64,000 nt of DNA from CBDBBY01 sp965203795 (lineage in GTDB: Bacteria > Pseudomonadota > Alphaproteobacteria > Rhodobacterales > Rhodobacteraceae). Positions within the stretch are counted from its first letter, which is position 1. Each line of letters begins with the position of its first letter. The notes beneath the pieces were generated by a model. The model did no database searches and was not told the origin of the DNA. It was given only the letters and a program-made list of their open reading frames with translations. The translations under genes were made by a program, and so were the position numbers. Below are positions 43,350 through 52,495 of the stretch, piece after piece. The stretch is from contig OZ241915.1 of the NCBI GenBank assembly GCA_965203795.1, forward strand, positions 62,001 to 126,000. Reading direction: 5' to 3'.

Positions 43350-43880
43350 ATGCCGCACATGGCCGAGCGAAGAATCCTGCGGTACCCTGACCCCCGGCTG
43401 ACGGCGAAGGCCCGGCCGGTAGGGAAGGTCACGGACGAAACGTGCGCCTTGGCGGACGACCTGCTGGAAACGATGTACGCGGCTCCCGGAATCGGCCTTG
43501 CCGCGACGCAGGTCGGGGTTCCTCTCAGAGTCGCCGTTGTGGACTGTTCGCCGAAGGAGGATGAGCCGCAGCCGCTGGTCCTGGTCGATCCGAAAATCGC
43601 TTGGTCGTCCGCGGAAAAGGTGACGCGGGAGGAGGGATGCCTCTCGATTCCGGACCAGTACTACGAGGTCGAGCGCCCCGCGAAAGTCAGGGTCGAGTTC
43701 ATGAACCGGGACGGCGAGCGGTTCGAGCGCGAGTTCGAGGACATCTGGTCGACATGCGTTCAGCATGAAATCGACCATTTGAACGGTATTTTGTTCATCG
43801 ACCGGCTGTCCTTGGTCAAGCGCAGGATGGTCAGGCGCAAGCTCGCCAAGGAATTCGCGGCGAAGGCCGCTGCCAAGTAG
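43350..43880 (+). CDS. def: Peptide deformylase
   Basis: Def removes the formyl group from new proteins. The 176-residue protein has the three family motifs in order: GIGLAATQVG (about residue 48), EEGCLS with the metal Cys (about 95), and QHEIDHLNG with the two metal His and catalytic Glu (about 139). Two ATGs three codons apart can serve as start; the second gives MAERRILRYPDPRL, the usual family opening. It precedes fmt by 43 bases, so the formyl-adding and formyl-removing enzymes share an operon. Confidence 0.96.
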   Translation: MPHMAERRILRYPDPRLTAKARPVGKVTDETCALADDLLETMYAAPGIGLAATQVGVPLRVAVVDCSPKEDEPQPLVLVDPKIAWSSAEKVTREEGCLSIPDQYYEVERPAKVRVEFMNRDGERFEREFEDIWSTCVQHEIDHLNGILFIDRLSLVKRRMVRRKLAKEFAAKAAAK

Positions 43881-43923
43881 TGCCTCTCCGGGGCGTCCGC
43901 GTCACGCAGGCCGCGGATCGCGC

Positions 43924-44832
43924 ATGAGAGTCGCGTTCCTGGGATCCTCCGGCTTCGCGATCCCCGCTCTGGAAGCCCTTTTGCACGCTGGCCACGACGT
44001 CGTTGCCGCGTACTGCAAACCTGCCCATGCCGCTGGCCGCGGGAAACAAATCCGGCCGGTGCGTTTGGCCGACCGGGCCGCCGAGCTCGGCGTGCCGGTC
44101 CGCGAGGTACAGTCCTTTAAGGACGGAAGCGTTGTCGACAATTTCGTTAAGCTTCGTGCCGATATCGGCGTCGTGGCCGCGTACGGCGTCCTGCTGCCGG
44201 CGCAGCTGCTTGAGATTCCCAGGTTCGGATTTCTCAACATCCATCCTTCGCTGCTGCCGAGATGGCGCGGCGCAGCGCCGGTTCAGCGGGCGATCATGCA
44301 AGGCGACTCCGTCACCGGCGTGTGCATCATGGAGGTCGTCGAGAAGCTCGATGCGGGTCCCGTGCTCCTCAGGCAGACCGAGGAAATTCGCCCTGACGAC
44401 AACGCACGAACACTCGGCGACAGGCTGTCGGAAGTCGGGGCGCGCCTCATCGTCGACGCTGTGGCGGAGGCCGGAACACTGCCCCGGATTCCGCAGGCCC
44501 GGGAGGGCGCATGCTACGCCCGAAAGATCAATAAGTCCGAAACCCGCATCGACTGGTCGGATCCAGCGGAAGCTGTGGACCGGAGGATCAGGGGATTGTC
44601 CCCTGAGCCCGGCGCGTGGTGCGCGGTTCGCGGCGAGCGGGTGAAGCTTCTCGGAAGCAGCGTTGCTTCAGACTGCGGGCCGCCCGGCGCAGCGCTGGAT
44701 GACCGGCTGCTGATCGCGTGCGGATCCGGAGCCGTTCGAATCCTCAAGGCGCAGCGGGCCGGAAAGCGGTCGATGCCCGCGGGCGAGTTCCTGCGCGGGT
44801 TTCCTCTCAAGGCGGGCGACCGCTTGGCGTGA
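43924..44832 (+). CDS. fmt: Methionyl-tRNA formyltransferase
   Basis: Fmt formylates initiator Met-tRNA. The 302-residue protein begins MRVAFLGSSGFAIPALE, has NIHPSLLPRWRGAAPVQRAI with the catalytic residues (about 103-122), then TGVCIMEVVEKLDAGPVL. The C-terminal tRNA-contacting domain begins near YARKINKSE. Length is typical. It lies directly after def and is convergent with rnhA. Confidence 0.96.
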   Translation: MRVAFLGSSGFAIPALEALLHAGHDVVAAYCKPAHAAGRGKQIRPVRLADRAAELGVPVREVQSFKDGSVVDNFVKLRADIGVVAAYGVLLPAQLLEIPRFGFLNIHPSLLPRWRGAAPVQRAIMQGDSVTGVCIMEVVEKLDAGPVLLRQTEEIRPDDNARTLGDRLSEVGARLIVDAVAEAGTLPRIPQAREGACYARKINKSETRIDWSDPAEAVDRRIRGLSPEPGAWCAVRGERVKLLGSSVASDCGPPGAALDDRLLIACGSGAVRILKAQRAGKRSMPAGEFLRGFPLKAGDRLA

Positions 44833-44873
44833 TCTTGGCCGCGCCTCGCGGTTTCGGCCGGGCGGCTTTCGGA

Positions 44874-45392
44874 TCAGGCGCGCTTGGCGGGCGAACGCCT
44901 GCCCAGATGCTTCTTCATTCCTTCCCGGGCCAACGCGTCCGCTCGATTGTTTCCCTCGCTGTCCGCGTGCCCCTTGACCCATTCCCACCGGACATCGTGG
45001 ATCCGGCATAGATCATCCAGCTGGCGCCAGAGATCGGAATTCTTCACGGGTGTCCTTCCAGAAGTCCTCCAGTTGTTGGATTTCCAGCGGGCGATCCAGT
45101 CCGTGATGCCGTTCCGGACGTACTGGCTGTCTGTGACCATCGTGATTGAGGAGGCTTGGCTCAGCGCCTGAAGGGCTTCGATTGCAGCGCGAAGCTCCAT
45201 CCTGTTGTTGGTCGTGTGCGCTTCGCCGCCGCAGAGTTCGCGCTGCTTGACCGTCTTTCCGCCTTCGACCGCCTGAAGGAATGCCCCCCAGCCGCCGGGT
45301 CCGGGATTGCCGGAGCAAGCGCCGTCCGTGAAAGCGAAAACCTTGGTTCCGTTGGCGTCTCGCGATACCGGCTCCTTGGAACCGGGACTCAT
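44874..45392 (-). CDS. rnhA: Ribonuclease HI
   Basis: RNase HI cuts RNA in RNA-DNA hybrids. The 172-residue protein has the active-site acids in FTDGACSGNPGPGGW, RMELRAA, VTDSQYV and the closing GNNRADALAREGM segment, so all four carboxylates are present. The first 16 residues form an extension before the usual start. The ATG overlaps the ispH stop by 4 bases, so it is expressed from the ispH transcript. Confidence 0.96.
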   Translation of the reverse strand: MSPGSKEPVSRDANGTKVFAFTDGACSGNPGPGGWGAFLQAVEGGKTVKQRELCGGEAHTTNNRMELRAAIEALQALSQASSITMVTDSQYVRNGITDWIARWKSNNWRTSGRTPVKNSDLWRQLDDLCRIHDVRWEWVKGHADSEGNNRADALAREGMKKHLGRRSPAKRA

Positions 45393-46381
45393 GCCGCGCA
45401 GTCCCGCAATTCCTTCGGAATCTTGAACTCGACATGCTCCTTGGCGACCTCGACTACGCTGATGCTGGTCTCAAAGCGCTTGGAGAACGCCCGCGTTGCC
45501 CCCTCCACCAGCAAATCCGGAGTGCTCGCGCCCGAAGTCAGTCCGACCGCCCTCGCGCCCGCCAGCCCGTCCCAGTCGATATCGGCGGCCCGCTGAACGA
45601 GCTGGGCGCGCGGGCACCCGTTCGCCGTTCCGACCTCCACGAGCCTGCGGGAGTTCGAAGAGTTCGGGCTTCCGATGACTATCAGCACGTCGATCCTGCC
45701 CGCGATGGCCTTCACGGCGTTCTGCCGGTTGGTCGTCGCGTAGCAGATGTCCGACTTGTGGGGCGCCCGGATCGCCGGGAAGCGCTCGGCGAGGGCGGCT
45801 GCGGTTTCGGCCGTATCGTCGACCGAAAGGGTGGTCTGGGTCACGTAGGCGAGCCGGTCCGGGTCGCGAGGCTTCAGGTCGGCCACGTCCTCCGCCGTTT
45901 CCACGAACAGCACCTCGCCCTTCGGCAGCTGTCCCACTGTTCCCTCGGTCTCGGGGTGGTTGGCGTGGCCGATCATGACCGTCTGCAGGCCGATGTCGCG
46001 GTTTTTCGCGACCTGGACATGGACCTTCGAAACAAGCGGGCAGGTCGCGTCGACATATTTCAATCCGCGCTGCTTCGCCTCGTCGTGCACGGACTTAGCG
46101 ACTCCGTGGGCCGAAAAGATCACGGGCCGATCGTCCGGGCATTCGTCAAGCTCGTCGACGAATATTGCGCCTTTCCGTTCGAGGCCCTCGACTACATGCC
46201 GGTTGTGGACGATTTCGTGGCGGACGTAGACCGGCGGGCCGAATCGCTCCAGCGCCGTCTCGACGATCTTGATTGCGCGGTCCACGCCGGCGCAGAAGCT
46301 TCTGGGCGCCGCGATCAGCAGCTCCAAAGGAGGCTTGGCGCCGCGAACGCCGCTCAAGGGGATTTCGCCTGCATCGGCCAT
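45389..46381 (-). CDS. ispH: 4-hydroxy-3-methylbut-2-enyl diphosphate reductase
   Basis: IspH is the iron-sulfur enzyme that completes the MEP pathway by making IPP and DMAPP. The 330-residue protein carries the three cluster cysteines in APRSFCAGVDRAI, DATCPLVSKVH and DICYATTNRQ, plus HANHPET and SPNSSNS. The ATG directly follows the stop of the NYN-domain gene with no gap. In many alphaproteobacteria thrB lies between ispH and rnhA; here it is missing. A dead copy of the first ~65 codons lies upstream at 47201-46999. Confidence 0.96.
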   Translation of the reverse strand: MADAGEIPLSGVRGAKPPLELLIAAPRSFCAGVDRAIKIVETALERFGPPVYVRHEIVHNRHVVEGLERKGAIFVDELDECPDDRPVIFSAHGVAKSVHDEAKQRGLKYVDATCPLVSKVHVQVAKNRDIGLQTVMIGHANHPETEGTVGQLPKGEVLFVETAEDVADLKPRDPDRLAYVTQTTLSVDDTAETAAALAERFPAIRAPHKSDICYATTNRQNAVKAIAGRIDVLIVIGSPNSSNSRRLVEVGTANGCPRAQLVQRAADIDWDGLAGARAVGLTSGASTPDLLVEGATRAFSKRFETSISVVEVAKEHVEFKIPKELRDCAA

Positions 46382-46978
46382 TCAGGCGGCTTGCATATCC
46401 CGCGCTTGGCGCCAGCGCTCCGTTCCCGGCGCCGTTTGCATCGCATCGGGCCGGGGCGGCCTGCCGATCACTTCCTTCAAATCCGCGAGCTCGATGAAAT
46501 TGTCGGCTTGGCGGCGGAGCTCGTCCGCGATCATCGGCGGCTGCGATCGGACCGTCGATGCGACGGAAACCCTCACGCCCTTGCTCTGGAGCGCTGCCGC
46601 CAGCGGCCGGAAATCGCCGTCCCCGGAAAACAGGACGATGTGATCCACATGCGGCGCAAGCTCAAGGGCGTCGACCGCCAAGTCGATATCCATGTCTCCC
46701 TTGACTTTCAGGCCCCCGGCCGCGTTCGTGTATTTCTTGATAGGCTTGGTGACTGTCGTGAACCCGTTGTAGTTCAGCCAGTCCATAAGCGGCCTCAGCG
46801 GCGAGTACTCCTCGCTTTCCGGAAGCGCGGTGTAGTAGAATGTGCGGAGCAGCCTTCTGTTCTCCGCGAAATGTTCCCGCAGCTTCCCGTAGTCAATATC
46901 GAACCCTAGCGCCCTGGAGGCGGCGTACAGATTCGCGCCGTCAATGAACAACGCCAGCCGTTCGTTCGGGTAGAACAT
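46382..46978 (-). CDS. NYN-domain (LabA/DUF88) protein, copy 1
   Basis: This is a PIN-like NYN-domain protein, a family of predicted RNases. The 198-residue protein has the first acidic site in ALFIDGANLYAAS (about residues 9-21), VKGDMDIDLAVDAL with further acids (about 94-107), and IVLFSGDGDF..L (about 116-128), the pattern of LabA/TIGR00288-type proteins. GGGGATTG precedes the ATG. It abuts ispH with no gap, so expression is shared. It is about three quarters identical to copy 2. Confidence 0.88.
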   Translation of the reverse strand: MFYPNERLALFIDGANLYAASRALGFDIDYGKLREHFAENRRLLRTFYYTALPESEEYSPLRPLMDWLNYNGFTTVTKPIKKYTNAAGGLKVKGDMDIDLAVDALELAPHVDHIVLFSGDGDFRPLAAALQSKGVRVSVASTVRSQPPMIADELRRQADNFIELADLKEVIGRPPRPDAMQTAPGTERWRQARDMQAA

Positions 46979-46998
46979 TCTTCAATCCCCTTTCCTAC

Positions 46999-47201
46999 AA
47001 TCCGCTTTTCGAACGCCGCGCCCCTCCGTTCGAGGCCTTCGGCGACATGCCGGCTGCGGATGATTCCGCGGCGGGCGCGGACCGGCGGGCGAAATCGTTC
47101 CGGCGCGGTCTCGACGATCTTGAGTGCGCGAACCGCGTCGGCGCGGAAGCTTCCGGGCGCCGCCGAACGCCGGTTGCGGGAATTTCGCCTGCTTGCGCCA
47201 T
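46999..47201 (-). pseudogene. ispH: Truncated, decayed copy of the ispH 5' end
   Basis: Starting right after the stop of the second NYN gene, this stretch aligns with the first ~220 bases of ispH: an ATG followed by an AGGCGAAAT-like start, the GCGCCG.AAGCTTC segment around the first cluster Cys, and the GGCCTCGAACGG near the break. It has lost about 24 bases near the beginning and many substitutions have removed the conserved residues. It cannot make an enzyme. Confidence 0.85.
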
Positions 47202-47798
47202 TCAGGCTGTTTGCGTCTCCCGCGCTCCGCGCCCGTACTCCGCGCCCGGCGAGGTATGCACCGCGTCGGGCCTCGGCGGCCTGCCGATCACTTCCTTCAA
47301 ATCCGCGAGCTCGATGAAATTGTCGCCTTGGCGGCGGAGCTCATCCGCGATCATCGGCGGCTGCGACCGGACCGTCGATACGACGGAGACCCTCACGCCC
47401 TTGTTCTGAAGCGCCGCCACCAGCGGCCGGAAATCGCCGTCCCCGGAAAACAGGACGATGTGGTCCACATGCGGCGCGAGCTCGAGGGCGTCGACCGTCA
47501 GGTCGATCTCCATGTTGCCCTTGACCTTCCGGCGTCCCGTCGCGTCGGTGTACTCCTTGGCAGGCTTGGTGACCATCATGAACCCGTTGTAGTTCAGCCA
47601 GTCCACAAGCGGCCTCAGCGGAGAGTACTCCTCGTTCTCCAGAATCGCGGTGTAGTAGAAAGCGCGCAGCAGCCTTCCGCGGCGCGCGAATTCGCTCCTC
47701 AGCTTCTTGTAGTCGATGTCGAACCCGAGTGCTCTGGACGCGGAGTACAGGTTCGCGCCATCGATGAACAATGCCAGTCGTTCGTCCCGGTAGAACAT
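47202..47798 (-). CDS. NYN-domain (LabA/DUF88) protein, copy 2
   Basis: The second, distal copy of the NYN-domain gene encodes 198 residues and keeps all acidic positions seen in copy 1 (FIDGANLY, VKGNMEIDL with Asn for Asp, FSGDGDFRPLVAAL). The two proteins differ mainly in the segment after residue 30 and in the last 20 residues. AAGGGGATTGGAGA precedes the ATG. An intact frame after clear DNA divergence suggests that both copies are under selection. It probably heads the transcript NYN2-NYN1-ispH-rnhA. Confidence 0.85.
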   Translation of the reverse strand: MFYRDERLALFIDGANLYSASRALGFDIDYKKLRSEFARRGRLLRAFYYTAILENEEYSPLRPLVDWLNYNGFMMVTKPAKEYTDATGRRKVKGNMEIDLTVDALELAPHVDHIVLFSGDGDFRPLVAALQNKGVRVSVVSTVRSQPPMIADELRRQGDNFIELADLKEVIGRPPRPDAVHTSPGAEYGRGARETQTA

Positions 47799-48040
47799 TC
47801 TCCAATCCCCTTTTTGAATTCCGCTCTGTCGAATGCGGCGCCCGGAATGTGGAGACGCCGCGCGAGTGCAAATTTCAGTGAAGACGACTATCGTCGCAAG
47901 CGGACCTAATCATCCGGATGCGAGCACGCTTAGCACGCAGCGAAGGCGCTGTCCACGATCCCCCCGGCCGGGCCTAGGAGCGGGCGCCGCAGAAAGCGCT
48001 GTGGTATTGCCTGATGGCAGATTTAGCGCCGGGGTTCCGG

Positions 48041-48872
48041 ATGCCGACCACATTTCGACCGTACAATCCGAAGCAGGGCCAGCTGCTGCCCGCCCCGCGA
48101 GCCGGACGGGAAGGCGCGATGCAGCTCCGCGGATCCCGAGAGCGGGATCATGCCGACGTCGACCGAGGGGTTCCAGCAGTGCTACAACGCGGGGGTGGCG
48201 GTCGTCGGCGGGAGCCAGCTGATCGTCGCGACGGAGGTGCACGCGAACCCGAGCGACCAGGGCGCGATGCTCGGCCTGGCGGACCAGGCGGAGGCGGCGT
48301 GCGGAGAGGCGGCCGGGGAGGTGCTCGCCGACGCGGGCTTCCGCAGCGAGCGGGACCTCGCCGAGCTGGAGAGGCGCGGCATCGACGGGCAGGTCGCGAC
48401 CGGGCGCGAGGGGCGCAAAGCCGTCCGCAGGCACCCGGCGTCCAGGCCGGCGACGCGGCGGATGGCCAAGAAGCTTGCCACGCCCGAAGGCCGGAAGCGC
48501 TGCGCGCGGCGCAAGTAGCTGTCCGAGGCGCCCAACGGCTGGATCAAGGAGGCGATGGGGTTCCGCAGGTTCAGCGTCCGGGGGCTGGCCAAGGTGCGCG
48601 GGGAGTGGGATCTGGTGTGCTTGGCCCTCAACCTGAGGCGCATGAAGACGCTGATGGCGGCGTATATGGCGGGAATTTGCTCGCCGAAGCCCCGTCCGGG
48701 CGCCGCGGGCGGAGCGGTCGCGGCGCCGGCGGGGCGCGGAAGTCGGCGGGCCGGGCTCGCGCTAGCGGCTTCGCCAAGCGTTGGCCGGCAAAATCCGCCC
48801 GGCGGCCCCGCGGATGCGGTCGGCAAGCCAAACCGTAGGCTTCCGTTGCCGTCCTGCTGCGCCAGCTCCTAG
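48041..48872 (+). pseudogene. Remnant of an IS1182-like transposase
   Basis: A start like that of this family (FRPYNPKQGQLLP, from ATG 48041) is joined, in a different frame, to the C-terminal half from about 48120. That half shows DPESGIMPTSTEGFQQCYNAG, EVLADAGFRSERDL, RKLATPEG-like sequence, and GFRRFSVRGLAKVRGEWDLVCLALNLRRM. An in-frame TAG lies at 48516-48518. The middle of the protein, including part of the catalytic domain, is deleted. It is inactive. Confidence 0.85.
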
Positions 48873-49105
48873 GGACGGCGGGCTCACGGCGGAGGCCGCC
48901 GCGAAGGCGGTGGGTGTGTCCCTGCGGCCGCATATAAGCTGATGCTGTCCGAATCGGCACGGCAGCGTTGGCACGGCAGCGTTAAGTGAGGTAAGCACGG
49001 AAAGGCGTTCCGAACTGAGGGAGCAATGCTTACTAGTTCCGGTAGTGTTGATTGAGAGATCTGCGCGCAAGTGATGCGCGCCCGAAATAGAAGGAAAGGA
49101 GAGAC

Positions 49106-49219
49106 ATGCTTTTCAAATGTCTTGACTGGTTTTGGCGCAACATGCCGACCATTGTACGAATCATCTCGCTTGTAGTTGACGCTCTCGAGTTATTCTTGGA
49201 ATTGATCAATCAGAGGTGA
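49106..49219 (+). CDS. Candidate 37-residue hydrophobic peptide
   Basis: A short frame with a very strong ribosome site (AAGGAAAGGAGAG, ending 2 bases before the ATG) encodes 37 residues. They are a short aromatic start (LDWFWR) followed by a hydrophobic helix (about residues 14-33) and a short polar end. It lies between two transposase remnants and has lower GC than its surroundings. It could be a small membrane peptide, for example of type I toxin style, but no family was recognised. Confidence 0.35.
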   Translation: MLFKCLDWFWRNMPTIVRIISLVVDALELFLELINQR

Positions 49220-49410
49220 AGCATCGGCGAATCGAGCCCATGCCCGACTCAGCATGCGCACGCCTAACCAACGAATAGGCGTCGCTCCAGAACCCTCACG
49301 AATCCCGCAAGCCCGATGATTCCGTCTATGGTAGCGAAAGACAGAATCCGGGTTTGCCATTCGAGATTGATAGCTTGAGATAGTACGCCTTCCTTCAACG
49401 ACAAAAGGAA

Positions 49411-49980
49411 GTGTGCAGAACGAGCCGCGGCCCAAAGCTACGGTTGATGGGGCTTGAGGTCCACTTGGTCCCGTCGGCGTATGTGAAGCCGTTCGTGAAA
49501 CGGCCGACGATGCGGTTCGTGGCTGTGAAGAGCGCGGAGCAGCAGGCGGAGGGGATGCTGTTCCGGAAGCGGGATCTGTCGGCGAGGCAGCGGACGCAGA
49601 CGGTCAACGCGCTGCCGGGGCATCTGGCGGAGCACGGCGTGATGGTGCCGCAGGGGATCGCGAACGTGGCCCGGCTGGCCGCGGCGCTTGAGGATCTGGA
49701 GTCGCGGCTGCCGGAGGCGGTCCGGGAGCTGGGCGGGCTGCTGCTCGACCGGATCGGGACGCCGGCCGGGCGGATCAAGGAGCTGAAGGCGAAGATCCTC
49801 GAGCGGGTGCGGGAGAGCGAGGAGGCGAAGCGGCGCGGAACCGATGATCCGTGGCTGGAGGGAATGCCGGCGAGGAAGCCGAGGATGGTCGTGGCGGTCG
49901 TCTTGGCGAACAAGACGGCCCGGACCATCTGGGCCACGACTATGAACAAGGAGTGCTGCCGGCCCCGAGCCGCCGCCTGA
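49411..49980 (+). pseudogene. Remnant of an IS110-family transposase
   Basis: The frame shows IS110 sequence: VHLVPSAYVKPFVKR, RPTMRFVAVKSAEQQA, RDLSARQRTQTVNALPGHLAEHGV, and near the end WLEGMPARKPRMVVAVVLANKTARTIWA. The N-terminal DEDD part is absent. Two internal blocks are also missing: the catalytic stretch after FVKR and the DNA-binding region between the last two segments. The reading frame nevertheless stays open throughout. It cannot be an active transposase. Confidence 0.85.
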
Positions 49981-50044
49981 CGGAGGGCGCGTGCGGCAGT
50001 TCGGGGCCGGCTCAACGGAATGAAGGGGTTCCGGGGCCGTTGAA

Positions 50045-51470
50045 TTACGCGGCCTTCCGAAGATTCCGGGGTGAATCGCGGCGGCGGTCGGAGCGGGGTC
50101 TTGCCGCGCGGGGCCGGGCGAACCGAGCGCGCATGCGATGGCCAGGCACGGCCCGCCGCGCCAAGAGCGCGGAAAGGGCCGTTCCGCGCGCTCGAATCGT
50201 GCCGACGGCAGGGAATCGGGCGCAAAAAGCGGCCGCGAGCCGCTTCAGGCTGATCGCGGCGGCCGCCGGGCAGGACTGGATCCTCATGCTGACCAAGCCG
50301 CGCCGCACGGCGCGGCCCAGCCCGTGCCAGGTCTTGGCCTCGCCGTGGAACCCTTCCGATCGCCAGCGGTGGCGCTCGCGGGGCCGCCGGTCCTCTTCGC
50401 TCCATCGGAGGCACCGCCTCCGGGCGCGCAGCAGCGCCGGATGGTCGGCGCCGACCTCCGCCGCCTTGCGGCTCCGGCTCCCGGGAACGCAGTCGCCCCC
50501 GGGCGGGCATCCCGCGCAGTCCCTGGATCCGGCGTGGAACCGCATTTGCCCGTCCTTGAACGGCTGTCCGGGGCGCAGCGCCTTGCCCCGAGGGCACTTC
50601 ACGATATTGTTCCTCTCGTCGCAGCGGAACCGGCACGCCGACACCCGGCTCCGGGTCGGCTCCCGCTTCGCCGGGACCGCCGGATCGATCCCCCGCCGCT
50701 CGAGGCCGCCGCAGGCGTAGCCCGCGTCGGCGGCCGCCGTCCCGACCCGTTTCCTGGATATCCTGCGGACCTCGTCGACTTGGTCCTCGATCACGTTGCG
50801 CTCGTTCACTTCGCCCGTGGCCGCCGCGACGCCGTTCCCGTCGTCGACCGCCGCGTGCCGCTTGCAGGAAGGCTCCAGGCGCCGGCCGCGGGAGCTGGTC
50901 GCCAAGCTCGCGTCGGGATCCGCCGCGCCGGCTTTCTTGCGCTTGCCGCCAGGCGGGGCGGCCTCCTCCTCAGCGTCGCCGTTCTCCGCCGCCACCGCCC
51001 CGGCGTGGCGGTCGACCAGGCTCTCCCAGCCGGCGTCGGCCCGGACCGGCGTCGCGTCGACATGCACGACCTCGCCCTTCGCGATGCCCGCCTCCACGCA
51101 GGCCGGATCCGCGCCGGGCTCGAATGGTCCGGAAGCCGCTCGTGCAGCCCGCAGCCGATGAACCGGCGGATCGCGAGGTCCGCCTACGCCTCCCGCATCA
51201 GGCGGCGGTCGTGCACGATGCCGAGCAGGAAGCCCGCCAGCATCAGGCGGACGGCCATCTCCGGATCGATCCCCGGACGCCCGCTGTGGGCGCAATGGCA
51301 GTCGGCGACCTCGTCGTGCAGCCAGCGGGATCCGGAACCCGGTCGACGCGCGCCAGGATGTGGTCGTCCGGGACCAGCTGCCCAAGCGACCCGGCGACGA
51401 ACAGCTCCAGCTGGGCAGGCGGCTTGCGCTCGGCATCTCGTGGCTCCCCCCGTTCCCGCAACAACATCAT
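50045..51470 (-). pseudogene. Frameshifted IS1182-like transposase
   Basis: On the minus strand the protein can be followed through three frames. It begins near MMLLRERG (start about 51470) with LGQLVPDDHILARVDRV, shifts to WLHDEVADC...GRPGIDPEMAVRLMLAGFLLGIVHDRRLMREA, meets a stop at 51186-51184, and continues as LAIRRFIG. It then shifts again to VVHVDATPVRADAGWESLV...DPDASLATS and a C-terminal HRWRSEGFHGEAKTWHGLGRAVRRG. Nearly the whole length is present, but at least two frameshifts and one stop disable it. Confidence 0.85.
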
Positions 51471-51821
51471 GTTCCAAGAACCGCGGAACGAGGGGTTTTT
51501 CAACAGCCCCGTTCCTCCGAGGTTCCGCCTTTGCCCGGACATCCGGGCTAGGCGGTACCGTAGGGGACGAGGGAGAAGCCGAAACAGCGCAAGGGCAAAC
51601 AGCCGTCGAGATGGGGGTCTGGGAAACCAGGATCTGTTGCAGCGCCTTGGAGCGCGAGCAAGCGACATGGACCCGGCCCGCGCCTCTCCATGCAGGCCGG
51701 CGGCAAGCATCGACGCGCCGCGCCGATAGGCCGGACACACGAACGCGCTCGGCCAAATGCCCGGGGCTGGACAAGGAATGATTCCCGCGTCTCAGGGGGC
51801 GTCCACACACAATCGCCTTGG

Positions 51822-52202
51822 TTGAACCCAGACACCTACCGGAGAGCCACCGCCCGCAACGCCGCGGCGTTCCTCGACAAGCTCGTCCGCGACATGCCGT
51901 TCGAGGTGAAGGCCATCCAGGTCGATGGCGGATCCGAGTTCAAAGCCGAGTTCGAGCGGGAGTGCCGAAAGCGCGGCATCGCCCTCCGGGTGCTCCCGCC
52001 GCGATCCCCAAAGCCCGACGGGAACGTCGAGCGCGCGGTCGGAACCTGGCGCTACGAGTTCCACGGATGCTGGGACATCCCCGACGACCTCGCCAGGATC
52101 AACCTCCCCGTCGACGCCTTCGCCGACGAGTTCAACCGCGTCCGGCCCCACCGCTCCCTCGACTGCAGAACGCCAGAAGAGTTCCTGAGGGCCGCTTCGT
52201 GA
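51822..52202 (+). pseudogene. C-terminal fragment of an integrase-core (IS481/IS3-like) transposase
   Basis: About 126 residues of an rve-type domain remain: AAAFLDKLVRDMPFEVKAIQVDGGSEF with the second catalytic Asp, VLPPRSPKPDGNVERAVGTWR with the catalytic Glu region, and the closing RVRPHRSLDCRTPEEFL. The N-terminal helix-turn-helix and the first catalytic Asp are missing, and the frame upstream is unrelated. It is a broken insertion sequence. Confidence 0.85.
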
Positions 52203-52334
52203 AACGAACCGACGGGCACCGACTTCTTCATTCTCGAATCGAACACGAAAGTGCGGCCCCCAACGGCGGCGCCGGAAAACGGAACGGACCGCCCGCGACC
52301 GGAATCCCCCCGAAGCAGCGGCCGGAAACCGCGA

Positions 52335-52418
52335 TGGAAACCGCCAAGCCAACCGGATACCCTGCCAGCCGAATCGAACAGGAGAAAAGACCCCGACAGT
52401 CCAGAATGTAGTGAACCC
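52335..52418 (+). repeat. 84-base dispersed repeat, copy 2
   Basis: Nearly identical to 42259-42342 and in the same orientation. It lies between the integrase-core fragment and rpoZ. Flanking sequence is unrelated in the two copies. Confidence 0.8.
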
Positions 52419-52495
52419 TGTCAGCATCTTGCGGAACGGGCCGGGCGGGACTATTTGGCGCGGCGGGACCTGCACTTGAAGGCTGCGGAAGATTC

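Larger units (their letters stand above)
46170..47815 (-). repeat. Tandem segmental duplication: NYN gene plus 5' end of ispH
   Basis: Two units of about 0.8 kb lie head to tail. Each holds an upstream region with AAGGGGATTG, a full NYN-domain gene of 198 codons, and the first ~200 bases of ispH starting immediately after the NYN stop. In the proximal unit (to about 46990) ispH continues intact; in the distal unit (from about 46999) it breaks off. Confidence 0.9.

Noticed and set aside
50138..51781. Open frame of about 550 codons on the plus strand
   Set aside because: It is the antisense of the broken IS1182-like transposase, whose motifs read clearly on the minus strand.
48041..52202. Active insertion sequences
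   Set aside because: Every transposase here has a deletion, frameshift, internal stop or missing catalytic part.
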